From positions 1-64,000 of the forward strand of contig NC_082420.1 in assembly GCF_004011695.2 (NCBI RefSeq): 64,000 nt of DNA, read 5' to 3'. The stretch's first letter is position 1, and the number at the start of each line of letters is the position of its first letter. Positions 57,949 through 64,000 of the stretch are shown here, piece after piece. The notes beneath the pieces were generated by a model. That model saw nothing but the letters and a program-made list of their open reading frames with translations, did not search any database and had not been told where the DNA came from. Origin of the DNA: Ascochyta rabiei. Taxonomy: Eukaryota > Ascomycota > Dothideomycetes > Pleosporales > Didymellaceae. The translations under genes and the position numbers were made by a program.

Positions 57949-58755
57949 GTGGTAGAACAGCCCTGGTAGCGATAAAAGGATCTTCAGCTATGGTTGGCTG
58001 GTGGGTGAACTTTACTTAGGGGATCGGACAGATCAATGAACCGAGCTAATCAGGTCCGATGAGAGGATAGTGGCACAGAAGAGTCTGAAGGGCGAGAAAA
58101 GCACACAGAGGCTTGTTGAGGGTGGCAGAGAGCATGGCGTCTGTCTTGACAGACGCCATCAACACACTAGCAGCTGAATGCGATCGCATTATTTTGACAG
58201 GACATTCGACAGGTGCCGGCGTCGCTGCACTCTTGTTCTTGCGTTATCTCAAACACGGTGCCTTTGCGAGTCAGTTGCCGGCCAAATTACAAGATGATGT
58301 TACAAATAGAGGGCTGACGAATCTCAGGTATAATCCTCTCATGCATAACCGCTCCACCGGTCGTGTCGAATCCTGTGACCACCCCTATTCCGCATCCCTC
58401 GGCCACGTTTCTTTCTGTCGTGAATGAAAATGATCCCGTGCCCCGCACAGATATGTCATACATCTCGTCTCTTGCCGACTTGTACGCCGGATACGCATCT
58501 GGCATCGCTACGCTCAGTGAGTGGAGTCCGCCGACTCCAGATTTGCACATACCAAAAGAGAGCACGATCGTATTGTTACAACCAACGCAGGAGAACGAAG
58601 AGATGCGTGCCAAGATGCACGAAATTGATATTGTGCAATACGAGAAACCCGTAGCGTTGGTTGCGGAGATGCATCGGATACAATGGTATGTGGAGCAATC
58701 AGAGACATTAAATCAGGAGGATTATTCTACACACACATGTTCAGCCACATTCTAG
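57949..58755 (+). pseudogene. Class-3 lipase-domain pseudogene
   Basis: Pieces follow in order: RTALVAIKGSSAMVGWWVNF (57952-58013), then a stop; HRGLLRVAESMASVLTDAIN (58104 on); the nucleophile elbow IILTGHSTGAGVAALLFLRY (58189 on, GHSxG); then, after a one-base frame change near 58325, ILSCITAPPVVSNPV and NENDPVPRTD (with the catalytic-type Asp); and a 120-residue tail to TAG 58753-58755. The order and motifs match fungal lipase_3 proteins. The stop and frame change, and the poor N-terminus, indicate a broken gene, although an unusual intron could explain one of them. Confidence 0.7.
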
Positions 58756-59662
58756 ACTTGACTTATTTTGTATGGTATTACACCTCAGACATGGTTGCTT
58801 TAGCTTTGGACCTTTGAACTCTTTGTCACATCGATGTGCTTAATGCGGACTCCGTGCTGCCAACAGAAGCATGTTACCTACAAAAGCATGGTAACGTAGT
58901 GCGTAAGACGGCACGAATCAAACAACGCTTCTGCAGTGTGAGAGTATGGATATTTCTCTTGAGATGGTAGCCCATCTCTTAGTCTAGATCGTCGCAAACG
59001 ATACTCGTGTTTTGTGGTTGCGTGGAAACCAACTTTTGAAGTTATGTCTCAAGCTCTTCTGCACGGATTTGGAGGCAGTTTCTTCACTTTCGATAGTGTA
59101 GTGAAATGTGCGGCACCTACAACGCCAATTCGTAAATATGAGGCAGCCCATCAGCTGCCTTGAGGCGCCAAGTTGGGAAGCAATCTTGGCTGAGAGGCAG
59201 CTGTATGCGACTCAAAAGAACGCGCAGCCTCGGAATCTCCTTGGTACGGTTAAAGGGTGGTGGGGGGTAAGTATCGCATAGTGAACAAGCTTCAATCTTT
59301 AATTAGATCCCTAGATGTACGTGGATATGGTACTGCCTTCTAAATGTTCTGCAGTTTCTAGTTGAAAAGCCCATCCCATGGTCAGAATAGCATTCTTCTT
59401 TGCTCCAATCGACTTCCCTTTACCAAGCGAACAGTACGAAGAACTAAGTACATGCCGACAAAATCTTCTTTCAGGTCTGCCAGGACTTTATTGAGTCCAG
59501 GTTTCGCGATGGCGATGTACTCCTAATCCCGAACTCAACGACAGACCTTTGCACACTCAATGGCTCCTGAATATGGCTGGATGCGGACGGAAACTTTTTA
59601 ACCTCTCTTGGGTGCTATACATGGAGGTGCTGCTCCAAAAAACTGCGAGGATAAACTTGGTA
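58756..59662. other. Intergenic, left flank of the nested transposon
   Basis: No gene or RNA recognised. The sequence has normal composition up to TA 59661-59662, where the Tc1-like element begins. It would join directly to 63580 in an empty site. Confidence 0.5.
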
Positions 59663-59682
59663 CAGTCGCGCGTCAAAAGTTA

Positions 59683-62246
59683 CCATGTCCGTGCGCGTGA
59701 TGCACGGATTCGCGTGATGCACGCCAGCACCAAATCACACCAAAACAGGGTGAGGCTATTAAGCCACCTACAACAGCTATTATTACAAGAAACTAAGGTG
59801 TTATAGTAATTAATTGCTTATAAAAAAGATGTACTATTTGAATTTTGCTAGTAGTCTAACGTTGTAGCTATGTGTTGTGGTTTTAGGTAGAGGAGATAGG
59901 GGCTGCGCCGCAGGACTACTAACGTACTCCACGGTCGAGCGGATCACACGATCGAGCGGATCACTCAAAACCCCACCAAAATTGTCCAAAACTACAACCC
60001 TTTATTTCAACAACCACGCAATAAAATCTTCTTAAAATTTCAGAATAGTATTGCATAGTTATTGGTAAGTACATATCTAGATTTCAGCTTTATAGCTATA
60101 ATAGTTATAGAAATAGCCTGCAAATAGTGCTAAACACCCCTGTAAAACAGTAATCGCTCAATAACGTCTGTGTTATAGATTCTAGCACTCTAAGACTTTT
60201 AAATACTCTTATTTATATTAGTGCAGCCCTGTCCTGAAAATTTTAGAAGATTTTATTGCGTGGTTGTTGAGATAAAGGGTTGTGGTTTTAGGCAATTTTG
60301 GTGGGGTTTTGAGTGATCCGCTCGATCGTGTGATCCGCTCGACCGTGGAGTACGTTATTACTAACATTACTATTTTAACTATGTTTTTAACACTTTTTTA
60401 GCTAGGTTGCTTATAAAGCTTTTTTCTTCTTTTTTTAGGACAGTTGTATAGCTTTTACAGTGTTATGCTCTTATTATTAATATTACTTTTTAGCCTGCTG
60501 TTTAGCTTTTTAGATTGCTGCCTTATCCTTCTTCTTCTCTTACACCTCCTTAGCCACCTCTCTTGCTACACACTTCTCCTCCTTCTCCTTCTCCTTAATA
60601 AGCTTCTTAGCGGCTGCTACTTCCTTATTAGTCGCTTTTCTAAGCCTCTCCTCTCTCTCCTCTTGTTGTTTTATCCTTTTACAGAAGCGTGCTTCTCTTA
60701 CTTTTAAAAGAGACTAAAATACAGCACTACTATAGTATTCCTCCTGTTGTTATAAATCTAAGGTTTTGTTCTTCTTCTTATACTTCTTCTATATCTTTAA
60801 TGTCTTTTTAAGGCTATCTACCTTATATTAGAAGAGTAAGGCTTTAACTAAAATATAGTAGATTAATTATCCTATCTTTTTAGCGTTACTGCTGCCCTAA
60901 TCTTTAGCAACACGCCGCAACAACAACTCTATTTTAAGCTAATCTTTGTTACTATAAACAGAGGATAAGCTCTTATCTAAATCTAAGGTTTCTAGTATTT
61001 TAACAAAGTAGTAGAGGATAATGTTAGGTTTAAGTAGTTCTATACCTGTTGTTTTAAAGGACTTAAGTATTAGCTTTTCTATAAAGCTACTTACCTACGC
61101 CTACTAGAATAGTTAAAAGAAGTCTACTCTTGTAATTAATAACTTGTTTTAAGACTTATAGATCTATATTGTAAGTGCTTTTAAGTATACTATTAATAGA
61201 GGTTTAAACAGCACTACATTAAGTAGTTAAAGCGTCTAAGTTAAGTAAGGAGGTAACACAGCTAGGAGTATCCTGTTGTTGTTATAATAGTTAATAAAAT
61301 CTATTGTAACGTGTGATCTATAGCTATCTAAGATTAATAGCCGCTATTAGCTTTGTGCCTTGTCCTTAGTGTAGCAATTAAACACCTATTTAAGCCAGGC
61401 AAGGCCTATATCCCCATTTAACCACCCTAAGGCAGATAATGTAACTATTACAAAGTGTACCCCTGGTTTAATTTTAGCTACCTAGCCTAATTTAATAGTG
61501 TTTTTAGAGGACTTGTAGATAAGGCCTAGTAGCACTACTAATCTATTAGTATATACACATGCTATAAGCGTCTACTAATCCTAATTACTATCTTAGATAG
61601 ATAATTTAACCTTTCCCTTTATCTACATACGCTTACTAAAGAGGTATTTTATTCTACCTGTAACCCTAATTATAAAGCCCTTCTTATCTATATTGTATGT
61701 GTAGCAACTCTTAATAGAGTATTTAGAGATTTTGTGCTGCAGCAGTTTAAAATAGAGCTTGTATTTATTGTAGGAATCTGCGTTATAACGTTAGTAATCT
61801 ATCCTAGTTAAGTAATGTAAGATAAGATAGATAGAGTACTTGTTAATAAAGCGCGTAACCTAGCTCTCAGAGACTAGATTTTAGGCTATTAGTAACGCAA
61901 AATTCTGGATTATCTCTTATATAGGTAGTAAGTAATAGGTAGTAAGCAATTCTATGTACTTTATAAGCTCTATCTCCTGTTATAGCGTTAACTGTTGCTA
62001 GTTAATATTCTTATTAATAGGAGCTGCGCAAATAGCTTAGTGCCTTTGTAATAACGTAGATCTTATAATACTGTGTTTTTTTGCAACTGCTATATATGTA
62101 AATTGTTTGCCTGGCTTTAGAGCATCTATCTCTGCAAGGGCAGCCTCTATTGACATTGTAGCGTTAAGTTATGGTATTAAGGAGATTGGTGTATTTTGGT
62201 GATTGTGTGCATCACGCGAATCCGTGCATTACGCGCACGGACATGG
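59683..62246 (-). mobile_element. Pogo-like transposon nested in the Tc1 copy
   Basis: Terminal repeats CCATGTCCGTGCGCGTGATG (left) and its inverted copy (right) have TA on both sides (59681-59682 and 62247-62248). Within them CGCGTGATGCAC recurs 17 bp apart. The minus strand translates, with stops, from an ATG near 62152 (SIEAALAEIDALKPGKQFTY), then GFIIRVTGRIKYLF, GDIGLAWL, LLILDSYRSH: a pogo DDE_1 transposase with a psq-type N-terminal helix-turn-helix. The C-terminal region is Lys/Glu-rich. A MITE (59922-60355) sits in its 3' part. Confidence 0.88.
59922..60355. mobile_element. MITE nested in the pogo element
   Basis: Inverted ends of more than 90 bp begin ACGTACTCCACGGTCGAGCG, with a second CGAGCGGATCAC unit 17 bp on, and extend through AAAACCCCACCAAAATTG and CAACCACGCAATAAAATCTTC. 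TA flanks both sides (59920-59921 and 60356-60357). Length 434 bp, non-coding, arms nearly identical and so little decayed. Confidence 0.92.
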
Positions 62247-63579
62247 TAGTTCCGCGCTAGCGTCCCTCCGACGCGTCAACCTAGCCACCCATACTTTTTA
62301 ACCACCTACAACTTCACTACTACTACTCTGTTTCCCTTACATTCTTAACTATTAGATGTAGAAACGCTGTTGCTTAAATTCTATAGAGCAGGATTAGGTA
62401 ATTAGGTAGCTACACGCAGGTGCAGGTACCTATAAAGTTACTAGTTACTTTAGCTATTATAAGCGTACTATCTAAAATCTTTACAAACGTTTTAACACTA
62501 TAGGAACTATACGTAATAGACCTTGCTTAGGCAGACCTAAGATACTATCTAATACGCAGAAGAAGCTTCTACACCACACAACACAAAAGAATCCCTAGAT
62601 TACCTACTCTAAGCTGGCTAAAGTTGCCTAGATTATTCTACCTAACAATACTACTACCTATAAGCTAAGTAAGTTAACTATCTATTATACACTTAAGTAA
62701 TACTATATAACCTGTTAGAGGAGTAAAAAGAGGCCTAAACTTACTTATAGACATGCTCTCTAGCGTCTTTAGTTTACTTAAAAGTATTAGACGTTTAATT
62801 AGCGTTAGCATATAGTTAAGTTTAGTAATAAGTGCTCTATTTAGAAGGGCTCTAGCTATAAACAGTAGTAGGTGTTTTGCTATAATAATAAGAGATAGAA
62901 GCTAAGGATAATTACTAGGATCTCTACTAGTTATTTACCTGCTTAGATAGTGTAGGGAGCTATATAGCTAGATGCATAGGGTAGACTACAGCAGAGTCTA
63001 CTTATTATTATAGAGAGGGATCCTAATACTCTATATAGTAGCTATAGCAGCTAAAGTTACATTAAAACACTTAAGTAAGGTCTCTTACCTTACTATTATA
63101 AGTCTTAGTTTTTTATGTAGGAAAACGCGCGTATACACACCTCTTACGCTATACAGACGTTTATAGCAGATTACAACATTACAACTCTCCTATAGCTAGC
63201 TTACTTACCTAATCTTAACCTAATTAAACACCTCTAGTGGCGCCTTAAACAGATAATATATAAGCTCTACCTACAGTTTAATAACTATAGTAGGGCAGAA
63301 GAGTATTAGGATAAGTTTTGTAAGGCGTTAAAGGAGTGCTAGCGTTGTATCCTAAACTTACTTATTAAGAAATTTATTAGTAGTATGCTAGCACGCCTAA
63401 GTGCCTACAGGAAGGTAAAAGGCTAGCAAACAAAATACTAGTATAGAACAGTACAACCTTAAAATTTAGAGCGTTTTAACTATGTGTAGCTATCTTAATT
63501 GCCTTACAAAGTGGGGTGGTGGGCGTGGTGATGATGCGGGGATTCGCTTAGTGGAACTAACTTTTGACGTAGTACTGTA

Positions 63580-64000
63580 TCAGAATCACCCGCGTGGTAG
63601 TCCCATTCGCCTCATTTTCCCGGGAACTCCAGCACACCTGGGCTGGAGAACGAAACATTTTGCCGCGCGTTGGCTTCAATCGTCGAGTTACTACGATGAG
63701 TCTGTGCACAAAAGTCTTTAGTGCTTTCAAGGAAGGGGTTGAGGTGACTGGTTTAGTGCAACTGTGGATTCTCGATGCCGCTGTACGACTAAGATCGTGT
63801 TCCAGATTGTATCTAAGGCGAGACATCCGTAGTGTCAAGTTACTTGCATTCATACTCTTTATGCTGATACTATTATGTAACCTCGTTGTCTACATTGAGC
63901 TTCAGTAGCTGTCTGTAAGGGTGAGTGCGAAACCCTGGCTCTGGCCCACCTAGCTAGAATAACAAAACATATTCCAGTGATCTCTCAGATAGTCATCGCA
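63580..64000. other. Right flank of the nested transposon, nothing recognised
   Basis: Normal-composition host sequence. A frame at 63594-63908 ends in a hydrophobic segment (LLAFILFMLILLCNLVVYIE) that could be a membrane helix, but no family or start is supported. The window ends here. Confidence 0.35.

Larger units (their letters stand above)
59663..63577 (+). mobile_element. Tc1/mariner-like element, copy 2, carrying nested insertions
   Basis: The ends are inverted: CAGTCGCGCGTCAAAAGTTA at 59663-59682 and, read inward from 63577, CAGTACTACGTCAAAAGTTA. TA lies outside both (59661-59662 and 63578-63579). The left terminal repeat is interrupted at its TA by the pogo element 59683-62246 and resumes at 62249 (GTTCCGCGCTAGCG). 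The DDE_3 transposase remnant lies at about 62330-63440 and matches copy 1 (13558-14883), differing almost only by transitions. Net length without nested parts is about 1.35 kb. Confidence 0.9.

Noticed and set aside
1..64000. tRNA, rRNA or CRISPR features
   Set aside because: No tRNA cloverleaf motifs (such as GTTCGA boxes in context), rRNA segments or spaced repeats typical of CRISPR were seen; the genome is fungal. A tRNA scan could still find a missed tRNA.

Overview
The window is the left end of a chromosome of a filamentous ascomycete. It opens with CCCTAA telomere repeats. Its genes carry short (43-140 nt) GT-AG introns. It has PTH11/rhodopsin-type receptors, a Zn2Cys6 regulator and a telomere-linked RecQ helicase. 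Its mobile DNA carries dense transition-type decay (CAG/CAA/CGA/TGG changed to stops) typical of repeat-induced point mutation (RIP). A Dothideomycete, perhaps Pleosporales, is the best guess; I cannot name a species from sequence alone.

Layout. 1-106 telomere. 107-3702 is a subtelomeric tract in which I see no G at all on the + strand, with scattered degenerate telomere-like motifs that fade inward. 3703-5320 is transitional sequence and G-rich minisatellites. 5499-10143 (-) is a telomere-linked RecQ helicase (TLH) with an N-terminal OrsD/DUF3505-type zinc finger, broken by point stops and frameshifts. Divergent from it lies an unrecognised 574-codon frame (10405-12129) broken only by in-frame stops. 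12440-26098 is a graveyard of RIP-mutated transposons: pogo-like and Tc1-like DNA elements, a Ty3/Gypsy chromovirus with an LTR, and a 5'-truncated LINE with a visible target-site duplication. The LINE contains a nested pogo element and a MITE.

26230-39000 is an accessory gene block. It holds a P450 pseudogene, two tandem rhodopsin-domain receptor paralogues, a metallo-beta-lactamase-fold hydrolase, an FAD monooxygenase and a C2H2+Zn2Cys6 regulator. The last three sit together like a small catabolic or secondary-metabolite module; the monooxygenase and the regulator converge with only 2 bp between stop codons. 39640-44400 has an aldo-keto reductase remnant, an intact CFEM/PTH11-type receptor and a decayed PRISE-type reductase. 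44898-53770 looks like ordinary euchromatin: an AhpD/CMD-like protein, a small Cys-rich protein, a signal-anchored monothiol glutaredoxin, a GMC oxidoreductase and a single-pass Cys-rich membrane protein, with many microsatellites between them. 54890-55440 is a RIP-like 184-bp tandem repeat. 57949-58755 is a lipase-3 pseudogene. 59663-63577 is a three-level nest: a Tc1-like element holds a pogo element that holds a MITE, each inserted at TA.

Most notable observations: the G-free tract; the paired decay of the TLH and its divergent partner; a shared 17-bp iteron layout in the termini of five pogo-type elements; exact intron presence/absence between the receptor paralogues; and a 19-nt intron-like segment in the regulator gene.
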